13,370 nt of DNA from an uncultured Pedobacter sp. GTDB taxonomy: Bacteria; Bacteroidota; Bacteroidia; Sphingobacteriales; Sphingobacteriaceae. The notes below the pieces were generated by a model, which did not search any database, had not been told where the DNA came from, and saw nothing but the letters and a program-made list of their open reading frames with translations. Position 1 is the stretch's first letter; each line of letters opens with the position of its first letter. The stretch covers positions 1-13,370 of the forward strand of contig CAMLDJ010000143.1 in the NCBI GenBank assembly GCA_946478755.1, written 5' to 3'. Positions 1 to 4,978 of this stretch are shown here, one piece after another. The translations under genes and the position numbers were made by a program.

Positions 1-34
1 ATCGAGAATGCAGGCCTCCCTCTTTTCTTGTGTA

Positions 35-48
35 TGTAACTAGTTACA
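35..48. repeat. 14-bp perfect palindrome
   Basis: TGTAACTAGTTACA reads the same on both strands. It lies in the stretch where the N-terminal coding sequence of the sugar dehydrogenase would be expected, and it supplies the TAG (41-43) that closes that reading frame. The short sequence ATCGAGA also occurs on both sides (1-7 and 52-58). It could be a protein-binding site, the scar of a rearrangement, or chance. Confidence 0.3.
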
Positions 49-103
49 AATATCGAGATTCTTATGGTATCGTATTGAGGTACTTGCCAGAGGACAAGGT
101 GGT

Positions 104-964
104 TTGATGGATGTGGTGCTTGATCCCCAGTTTGCCAGCAATAAGCTGATCTATCTTTCTTATTCTAAATTTAAAAAAGAAGATGGAGCTGTGCTCGCTA
201 CGACTGCAATTATGCGCGCCAGACTGGAAGGGAATAGGCTGACAGAGCAAAAGGATATTTTTATCGCGAGACCATATGCAAAAACACAGCATCATTATGG
301 CTCAAGAATGCAGTTTGGAAAGGATGGTTACTTGTATTTTTCTGTTGGCGAGCGTGGAAATGAGAAAGTGAACCCACAGCAAATTAAAGGGAATGATCTC
401 GGCAAAGTACATCGCATTAAAAGCGACGGAAGCATCCCTGCTGACAATCCATTTGTGAAAACGGCGGGAGCGGAGGCTTCTATTTATTCCTATGGGCATA
501 GAAATCCCCAGGGCATGACCATTCATCCGGTAACAGGGCAGATCTGGCTGAACGAGCATGGTCCCCGTGGCGGTGATGAGATCAATATCGTAGCGCCTGG
601 AAAAAATTATGGCTGGCCGGTCATCACTTATGGCATTAATTATAATGGAAAGCCGATCAGTAACCTTACTGCCAAAGTGGGAATGGTACAGCCGATCCAT
701 TATTGGATCCCCTCTATCGGGCCTAGCGGACTGGCTTTTGTCACAGGCGATAAATACAAAGGCTGGAAGGGTGACCTGCTATCTGGATCTTTGAGATTTA
801 AATTTCTACAGCGTTCTGTACTTAAGGGAGATAAGGTGCTGAAGGACGAAATCCTGTTTAAAAATATCGGGCGGGTAAGGGATGTGAGGATGGCTCCTGA
901 CGGGTTTATCTATATGGCTGTGGAATCACCGGGCAGGATTTACAAACTGCTCCCCGTTAACTAA
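104..964 (+). CDS. PQQ-dependent soluble aldose sugar dehydrogenase (YliI-like), 5'-truncated
   Basis: The product belongs to the beta-propeller GSDH/YliI family, periplasmic enzymes that oxidise aldose sugars with PQQ. Family hallmarks appear in order: RGQGGLMDVVLDP at the start of the frame, HHYGSRMQFG with the region of the catalytic base histidine, SVGERG, the YGHRNPQGM segment, the NEHGPRGGDEIN metal/PQQ-region motif, KNYGWP, and a normal C-terminus (VRDVRMAPDGFIYM). The family usually has about 370-400 residues, and a signal peptide plus roughly the first 75 residues are missing here. In this frame a TAG at 41-43 blocks any extension upstream, and bases 1 to about 75 encode no recognisable first blade in any frame. 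The only available starts are a TTG at 104 and the ATG at 107. The gene is therefore probably a pseudogene or rearranged at its 5' end. Without export the enzyme would not meet its cofactor. Family assignment is firm; functional status is doubtful. Confidence 0.8.
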   Translation: MMDVVLDPQFASNKLIYLSYSKFKKEDGAVLATTAIMRARLEGNRLTEQKDIFIARPYAKTQHHYGSRMQFGKDGYLYFSVGERGNEKVNPQQIKGNDLGKVHRIKSDGSIPADNPFVKTAGAEASIYSYGHRNPQGMTIHPVTGQIWLNEHGPRGGDEINIVAPGKNYGWPVITYGINYNGKPISNLTAKVGMVQPIHYWIPSIGPSGLAFVTGDKYKGWKGDLLSGSLRFKFLQRSVLKGDKVLKDEILFKNIGRVRDVRMAPDGFIYMAVESPGRIYKLLPVN

Positions 965-989
965 CATCCATATTGCCTAACTTACTTTG

Positions 990-997
990 TATATTTG
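990..997 (+). promoter_or_regulatory. Bacteroidota -7 element upstream of the kinase gene
   Basis: TATATTTG fits the Bacteroidota -7 consensus TAnnTTTG exactly and would start transcription near 1003-1004, about 16 nt before the ATG at 1020. The only upstream TTG (973-975) is closer than the usual 17-20 bp, so the -33 half is weak. The element supports choosing the ATG at 1020 over a TTG at 987, because 987 would lie upstream of the transcription start. Confidence 0.4.
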
Positions 998-1019
998 TAG
1001 TGGATACAATGATGAGTAT

Positions 1020-1379
1020 ATGGGCAGGTTTGTAAAAAGTTTTGGCTATGCATTTTCCGGTCTTGGTTATGCTTTTAAAAGCCAGCTCAATTTTAAAGTA
1101 CATATTTTAATATTGATCGTGGTTGGCACAGGAGGGTACTGGCTTAAATTGTCTGTTGGGGAGTGGCTTTGGGTTATAGTCGCTGCCGGCATAGTTTTGA
1201 TTGCAGAACTGTTAAATACGGCTATTGAAGTGCTGGTTGATCTCGTCTCTCCTGCTATTCATCCTAAAGCAAAGATCATTAAAGACGTTGCCGCGGCTGC
1301 AGTATTGATTGCTGCGGTCACCGCTGTATTGATAGGTCTGCTTATTTTTGTGCCGAAAATTGTAAGTTATGCTGCATAA
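1020..1379 (+). CDS. Diacylglycerol/undecaprenol kinase family protein (DgkA-like)
   Basis: This is a small integral inner-membrane lipid kinase of 119 residues, the usual length of the DgkA family. In Gram-negatives it recycles diacylglycerol; many homologues phosphorylate undecaprenol for the cell-wall carrier cycle, and the sequence alone does not decide the substrate. The signature AELLNTAIE (residues 62-70) holds the glutamates and asparagine that match E. coli E69, N72 and E76. The IKDVAAAAV segment holds K88 and D89, matching K94 and D95. Three hydrophobic helices are visible (about 30-50, 50-68 and 90-112), preceded by an amphipathic N-terminus. The ATG at 1020 is preferred because an in-frame TTG at 987 would lie upstream of the inferred transcription start. 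Its last 11 bases overlap the start of recO, so the two genes are probably co-transcribed and translationally coupled. Confidence 0.9.
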   Translation: MGRFVKSFGYAFSGLGYAFKSQLNFKVHILILIVVGTGGYWLKLSVGEWLWVIVAAGIVLIAELLNTAIEVLVDLVSPAIHPKAKIIKDVAAAAVLIAAVTAVLIGLLIFVPKIVSYAA

Positions 1380-2094
1380 AACCAGGGGTATTGTTTTAAA
1401 GACGACGTTATACAGCGAAAGCAGTGTTGTTGTGCAGATCTTTACTGAGAAATTTGGGATCCAATCCTATATGATCAATGGCGTCAAGAAGCCTAGGGCT
1501 AAAATCAGCATGAATATGCTGCAGCCACTGCATCTGGTAGAAATGGTAGTTTATCACAAGTCAAACACAGGTATACAACGCGTCTCTGAGCTCCGCCCCT
1601 CACCTGTTTTTCGGAGTATTCCTTACGATATTATTAAAAGTACCATTATCCTTTTTCTAAATGAAGTGCTATACAAAAGTATCCGGCAGCAGACCACCGA
1701 TGAACATTTGTTTGACTTTATTTTCAATGCTGTGTGCTGGTTTGATGAAACAGAGGAATTGAATGTAAACTTCCATCTTGCTTTTTTACTGAAGCTTTCC
1801 CGCTTCCTGGGCTTCGCGCCAAGTACCCGGACGAAAAGTGACCAAAGCTATTTCGATCTGCAGGAAGGAGAATTCAGGTCCTCTTTGCCGGTACATCCTT
1901 ATTTTCTCGACAAAGACGATGCCTCCCTATTCATTTCACTGTTTTCTTCTCCATTCGAAAAAATAAACGAAATAAATCTTGAGAATGAGACCAGACGGTT
2001 AATCCTGGATAAAATACTGGTTTACTACGCATTACACACCGCTTCTTTTGGGGATATCCGCTCGCATCAGGTGTTGGAAGAGGTTCTGTCTTAG
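1369..2094 (+). CDS. recO: DNA repair protein RecO
   Basis: RecO of 241 residues, a normal length for the family. It acts with RecR in the RecFOR pathway, displacing SSB, loading RecA onto single-stranded gaps and annealing complementary strands. The N-terminus (residues 1 to about 80) is the OB-fold, beginning with the typical pattern LHKTRGIVLKTTLYSESS, then VVQIFTEKFG and VKKPRAK. The rest is the helical RecO_C part, including NFHLAFLLKLSRFLGFAPS and a typical end. No CxxC pairs are present, so the zinc-binding cluster of some RecO proteins is absent. The ATG at 1369 overlaps the end of the upstream kinase gene by 11 bp. No terminator is evident before the tRNA gene downstream. Confidence 0.93.
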   Translation: MLHKTRGIVLKTTLYSESSVVVQIFTEKFGIQSYMINGVKKPRAKISMNMLQPLHLVEMVVYHKSNTGIQRVSELRPSPVFRSIPYDIIKSTIILFLNEVLYKSIRQQTTDEHLFDFIFNAVCWFDETEELNVNFHLAFLLKLSRFLGFAPSTRTKSDQSYFDLQEGEFRSSLPVHPYFLDKDDASLFISLFSSPFEKINEINLENETRRLILDKILVYYALHTASFGDIRSHQVLEEVLS

Positions 2095-2109
2095 AAAATG
2101 ACATTTATT

Positions 2110-2140
2110 TTTGCAAAAATGATTTAAGGGTGTATATTTG
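2110..2140 (+). promoter_or_regulatory. Promoter of the tRNA-Val gene
   Basis: TTTG (2110-2113) is followed after 19 bp by TATATTTG (2133-2140). This is an exact fit to the Bacteroidota -33/-7 promoter (TTTG-N19-TAnnTTTG). The expected start near 2146 lies about 10 nt upstream of the mature tRNA 5' end. A 14-bp palindrome ATTTTTGCAAAAAT (2107-2120) overlaps the -33 element. Confidence 0.75.
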
Positions 2141-2155
2141 CAATCCCAAACCCAG

Positions 2156-2233
2156 GGGAGATTAGCTCAGCTGGTTCAGAGCACCTGCCTTACAAGCAGG
2201 GGGTCACTGGTTCGAACCCAGTATCTCCCACCA
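2156..2233 (+). tRNA. tRNA-Val (anticodon UAC)
   Basis: A complete cloverleaf can be folded by eye. The acceptor stem GGGAGAT (2156-2162) pairs with ATCTCCC (2223-2229). The D-arm runs from GCTC to GAGC. The anticodon stem CCTGC/GCAGG encloses the loop CTTACAA with anticodon TAC, which decodes valine. The T-arm is ACTGG-TTCGAAC-CCAGT. A discriminator A (2230) and an encoded CCA (2231-2233) follow. It has its own promoter upstream and a terminator directly downstream. Confidence 0.97.
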
Positions 2234-2234
2234 C

Positions 2235-2275
2235 AATGGACAACCACGGTAACTCCGGAGTTGTCCATTTTTTTT
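2235..2275 (+). terminator. Rho-independent terminator after tRNA-Val
   Basis: AATGGACAAC (2235-2244) pairs perfectly with GTTGTCCATT (2260-2269). A small inner CGG/CCG helix sits in the loop, and the stem is followed by eight T. It ends the tRNA transcript and isolates the next gene from it. Confidence 0.92.
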
Positions 2276-2285
2276 GTTGCGATAA

Positions 2286-2302
2286 TTCGCCTGTCTGGCG
2301 AA
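2286..2302. promoter_or_regulatory. Perfect inverted repeat upstream of the receptor gene, possible operator
   Basis: TTCGCC-TGTCT-GGCGAA forms a 6-bp GC-rich inverted repeat ending 41 bp before the receptor ATG. It is not followed by a T-run, so it is not a terminator. It lies just upstream of a candidate -33 element and could be an operator. Function is inferred only from position and symmetry. Confidence 0.3.
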
Positions 2303-2307
2303 GACGA

Positions 2308-2338
2308 TTGAATATTTAATTTTTATTAATTATTATTG
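2308..2338 (+). promoter_or_regulatory. Candidate promoter of the receptor gene
   Basis: TTG (2308-2310), 20 bp, then TATTATTG (2331-2338), seven of eight matches to TAnnTTTG. The predicted start would fall at about the A of the ATG at 2344, which would make the mRNA leaderless or nearly so. The region is very AT-rich, so a chance match is possible. Confidence 0.25.
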
Positions 2339-2343
2339 TTCAC

Positions 2344-4200
2344 ATGGCAAGATTTATTCTGACTTTCCTGAGCTTCAGCTTTGCGCTGTCTGGATTACTA
2401 TATTCTCATAGCTACGCGCAGCAGGCGGTTCAGATAAACGATAAGGAAGCACATCATATTTTTAATTATGGAGAGATAGAATCGTTTGAAGATCAGTCCG
2501 CCAAGCTAACCTTAGCAGACGTCCGCAAACCCCGGACAGATTCTCTGTTTAAAAGGAGTGATACTTATACACCAAAAAACTTTAACCGTAATTCAACCTA
2601 CTGGTATAGAATAAAAATTAAGGGCTCGGTACATTCAAAAGAACGATGGGTACTTGAATTTTTTGATCAAACCATTGATGACATCCGTTTTTATGCACCT
2701 GATGCTAAAAACAATTACACGGAATCCAGATTTGGTGCTCAATATAAATTTGCACAAAGAGCGTATGTGCATAAAAACTTTTTATATGACCTCGACCATT
2801 CCATTCCAACGGAAAGGACCTATTATATCAGGATTAAATCATTACAGCAGGCAAGTGTTATTGTTGTGTTGAGAAACATCAGGTGGTTTGTACGCTACGC
2901 CACAGAAGAGTACATTTTATTCGGTATCTTTTATGGCATGGTAGCCGTGTTTAGTTTCTATAACCTATTGATGTTTGTTGCGGTCAGACAAAAGCAATAC
3001 CTCTACTACATTTTGTATAACTTAAGTATAGGCCTGTACGAAATGTGCGCCGATGGAATTGCCTTTCAGTATTTATGGCCTAATCATCCGGAATGGAATC
3101 GGTATGCCTATGGGCCGGCTTTATACCTGAGCAGTGTCTTTGGGCTGCTTTTTACTTTGAACTTTCTATATCTCAGGAACAAAGCCCCGCGCCTTTACTG
3201 GCTGATCATTGCCGTAATCCTGCTTAGAACCATTTTCTTTGTCTTTTGCCTGTTTAACCCCGACCTCTTTATCAATAAGCCGGTTGAACTTATTCCCCTC
3301 GTTGTGGCGCTTGGCTCCGGAATCTACATCTGGAAGAGGGGTTACAGGCCCGGCCGGTTTTTTGTAGTCGGCTACTCTTTTCTTTTGCTTGGATTTGTGG
3401 TTAAGATCCTGGTGCTTTTGAATGTCTCTTGGTTACCCTACGGACCGATAACGCATTATAGTTTAAGTTTCTGCTTTGTCATTGAAATGGTGCTGGTTTC
3501 TTTTGCCATTGGTGATAACATCCGGACTTTAAGAAAGAAAAAAGACAAAGCTCAGAAAAGAATGATCAGCCAGCTGCAGATCAATGAAAGATTGAAAGAT
3601 ACGCTGAATAAGGAACTGACAAAACTGGTAGATGAACGGACAAAAGATGTAAGAGATAAAGCCGCAATTATTGAGAAGCAAAATGAAGAGATCTCGATGA
3701 TGAACGCAATGCTGGAGAAAGACAATCAGGAGCTGCACCTGAATATTGAAAAGGTAACCAGAGCGAGGGTAATGTCGCACGAAGTAGATTTTGCCGAGTT
3801 TAGTAAAATCTATCCGGACAGGGAAACCTGCTTCAAATACCTATCTGAACTAAAATGGATAAACGGTTATGCCTGCCGTAAATGCGAGAATACCCATTAC
3901 CTCTCGGGCTTTTTGCCCTTTAGCCGCAGGTGTACAAAGTGCGGATATGATGAGTCCGTCATTGCTTATACCATTTTCCAAAACACCAGGATCCCTATTA
4001 ATAAAGCATTTTATATGCTTTTCCTGGTTTACTCTACTAAAGGCAAAATCTCCTCATATAAATTATCTCAGTTACTGTTGATCAGGCAAAGCACCTGCTG
4101 GGCTTATAACAGTAAAATGCAGAAGATATTGGAGGAAAGAAAGAAAGAACTCAAAAATGCAGGCGAAGGAGGCTGGAACAAGTTAATTTTTGAATTATAA
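2344..4200 (+). CDS. 7TMR-DISM membrane receptor fused to an IS1595-type transposase zinc-ribbon domain
   Basis: The protein has 618 residues. Residues 1-25 form a signal peptide ending SYA before Q26. Residues about 35-180 fit the extracellular DISMED2 domain, a predicted carbohydrate-binding-like fold (patterns STYWYRIKI, FFDQTIDDIRFY, TYYIRIKS). Seven hydrophobic helices follow, at about 190-214, 219-241, 253-276, 283-302, 311-329, 338-358 and 370-391. A charged coiled coil spans about 393-475. The C-terminus, about 485-605, matches the zinc ribbon and helical part of IS1595-type transposases: CFKYLSELKW from C496, CRKC (C511, C514), RRCTKCGYDESV (C530, C533), then the helical stretch ISSYKLSQLLLIRQSTCWAY. 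The ISXO2-like DDE catalytic domain is absent, so it is not a working transposase. Usual 7TMR-DISM outputs (histidine kinase, GGDEF, LytTR) are also absent. It ends in its own terminator upstream of the susCD operon. Inference: a membrane-anchored DNA-binding sensor for that operon. The architecture is well supported; the role is a hypothesis. Confidence 0.88.
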   Translation: MARFILTFLSFSFALSGLLYSHSYAQQAVQINDKEAHHIFNYGEIESFEDQSAKLTLADVRKPRTDSLFKRSDTYTPKNFNRNSTYWYRIKIKGSVHSKERWVLEFFDQTIDDIRFYAPDAKNNYTESRFGAQYKFAQRAYVHKNFLYDLDHSIPTERTYYIRIKSLQQASVIVVLRNIRWFVRYATEEYILFGIFYGMVAVFSFYNLLMFVAVRQKQYLYYILYNLSIGLYEMCADGIAFQYLWPNHPEWNRYAYGPALYLSSVFGLLFTLNFLYLRNKAPRLYWLIIAVILLRTIFFVFCLFNPDLFINKPVELIPLVVALGSGIYIWKRGYRPGRFFVVGYSFLLLGFVVKILVLLNVSWLPYGPITHYSLSFCFVIEMVLVSFAIGDNIRTLRKKKDKAQKRMISQLQINERLKDTLNKELTKLVDERTKDVRDKAAIIEKQNEEISMMNAMLEKDNQELHLNIEKVTRARVMSHEVDFAEFSKIYPDRETCFKYLSELKWINGYACRKCENTHYLSGFLPFSRRCTKCGYDESVIAYTIFQNTRIPINKAFYMLFLVYSTKGKISSYKLSQLLLIRQSTCWAYNSKMQKILEERKKELKNAGEGGWNKLIFEL

Positions 4201-4219
4201 AGACAGCCTTTTTGTTGAT

Positions 4220-4256
4220 AAATGGCATCTAATCTACATTTAGATGCCATTTTTTT
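4220..4256 (+). terminator. Rho-independent terminator after the receptor gene
   Basis: AATGGCATCTAA (4221-4232) pairs perfectly with TTAGATGCCATT (4240-4251) around a 7-nt loop, followed by a T-run and further T-rich sequence to about 4277. It ends the receptor transcript, so the downstream SusC operon needs its own promoter. Confidence 0.92.
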
Positions 4257-4410
4257 GTTTTTTTTTAAATGTTTTTTTAGCGTATCGGTACAAAACGACA
4301 ATACCTGCTTAACAGGTTATAATCAATGAAAAATCTGTCTGAAGGTTGTTGGTTAACCGTATAGGTTTTTTATTTAACTTATTATTTATCAGCATGTTAT
4401 GTGTTATTTT

Positions 4411-4442
4411 TTTGGACTTGTCATTTGGTTCGAATAGCTTTA
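4411..4442 (+). promoter_or_regulatory. Candidate promoter of the SusC/SusD operon
   Basis: TTTG (4411-4414), 20 bp, then TAGCTTTA (4435-4442), which matches TAnnTTTG in seven of eight positions. It is the best Bacteroidota-type promoter I could find between the upstream terminator and the SusC gene. The expected start is near 4448. One copy of the 13-bp repeated motif fills the spacer and another lies just downstream of the start. Confidence 0.35.
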
Positions 4443-4580
4443 CATCATCAAATCTTATTCTAACCAAATAAACAATGGACAAAATTTATCTGAACAAAAC
4501 AATCCACTTTAGCTAGGAAACTAAGAAAGACATTAACCAGTGTCTTAGTGAACCTCATTCGAACCAAATTCTAACCAAAC
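4423..4580. repeat. Four copies of a 13-bp motif, candidate regulator binding sites
   Basis: The motif is ATTC(G/T)AACCAAA(T/C). Copies are ATTTGGTTCGAAT at 4423-4435 (motif on the - strand), ATTCTAACCAAAT at 4457-4469, ATTCGAACCAAAT at 4557-4569 and ATTCTAACCAAAC at 4568-4580 (all + strand). The first and third are exact inverted repeats of each other. The last two are offset by 11 bp, about one helical turn, so a protein could bind them on the same face. The second and third start exactly 100 bp apart. Clustering directly before a PUL operon suggests operators. Confidence 0.55.
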
Positions 4581-4588
4581 CAAACTAA

Positions 4589-4682
4589 ATGAAGAAACAT
4601 AGACTTACTCTTTTTTAGGCTGAACATGCCCCTGTTGCGGGCTATGTTATGCACAGGCTATTTCGAAACCATCATCTTTTAA
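4589..4682 (+). pseudogene. Possible relic of a gene start (signal-peptide-like, frameshifted)
   Basis: ATG at 4589 opens a 9-codon frame MKKHRLTLF that stops at 4616-4618. A shift of one base (from 4617) continues as RLNMPLLRAMLCTGYFETII and reaches a stop at 4680-4682. Joined, the pieces have the basic start and hydrophobic core of an export signal like those of outer-membrane transporters. It may be a decayed SusC 5' end, a short leader peptide, or chance. No Shine-Dalgarno sequence is seen. Confidence 0.22.
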
Positions 4683-4828
4683 CTGAGATGAATTGGGATC
4701 AATTCTGATTCTTTTGAATTTTCGATTTCATTAAGACAATTATGATAACTGTCAATGGAACGTTATTGCCTGGAATTTATTGATCAATTAACTCTTTAAT
4801 CCACCATTAAAAGTATGATAAACCCGAC

Positions 4829-4876
4829 ATGATTAAAATCATCATTAACATACAGATACATGATTGTTTTAATCAT
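4829..4876. repeat. 10-bp inverted repeat in the SusC leader
   Basis: ATGATTAAAA (4829-4838) is the exact complement of TTTTAATCAT (4867-4876), 28 bases apart. Inner copies of AATCAT and ATGATT allow alternative pairings. It lies about 100 bases before the SusC start and has no T-run. It could be an RNA structure in the leader, an operator, or chance in AT-rich sequence. Confidence 0.3.
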
Positions 4877-4978
4877 CAAAGGCTCCATCTAGCAATTAAA
4901 AAACAATGAATAAACAGATGAAATTTAAATTATATGATGATTTACGGTCTCGGGTGTTCACTAATTTATCTGATAATT

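Larger units (their letters stand above)
4257..4978. other. Long non-coding control region between receptor and SusC operon
   Basis: About 720 bp without a convincing gene on either strand. It begins with T-rich sequence behind the terminator. It contains a short stem ACCTG/CAGGT (4303-4317), a GGTTAACC palindrome (4351-4358), a candidate promoter near 4411-4442, four copies of a 13-bp motif (4423-4580), a possible decayed gene start (4589-4682) and a long inverted repeat (4829-4876). The 5' leader of the SusC transcript would be several hundred bases long if the candidate promoter is correct. Confidence 0.7.

Noticed and set aside
302..700. 132-residue reading frame on the - strand
   Set aside because: It lies entirely opposite the well-supported sugar dehydrogenase and has no recognisable protein features or start signals.
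2156..2343. tRNA-Val as the attachment site of an integrated island carrying the receptor and PUL
   Set aside because: No second copy of the tRNA 3' end and no integrase are seen in the window. A terminator and ordinary spacer follow the tRNA.
3529..3780. 83-residue - strand frame opposite the receptor coiled coil
   Set aside because: It is an antisense reading of lysine/glutamate-rich codons, which give long leucine/phenylalanine-rich frames by composition alone.
3780..4200. An active IS1595 insertion sequence at the end of the receptor gene
   Set aside because: Only the zinc-ribbon/helical domain is present, in frame with the receptor. There is no DDE catalytic domain, no terminal inverted repeats and no target duplication, and a normal terminator follows directly.
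4423..4435. tRNA T-arm fragment (GGTTCGAAT)
   Set aside because: The match is limited to the common T-loop core, there is no acceptor or anticodon stem around it, and it is better explained as one of four copies of the 13-bp motif.
4934..4978. SusC start at the upstream ATG 4934
   Set aside because: It would put 15 hydrophobic, uncharged residues ahead of a complete signal peptide. The ATG at 4979 gives a normal basic-hydrophobic signal.
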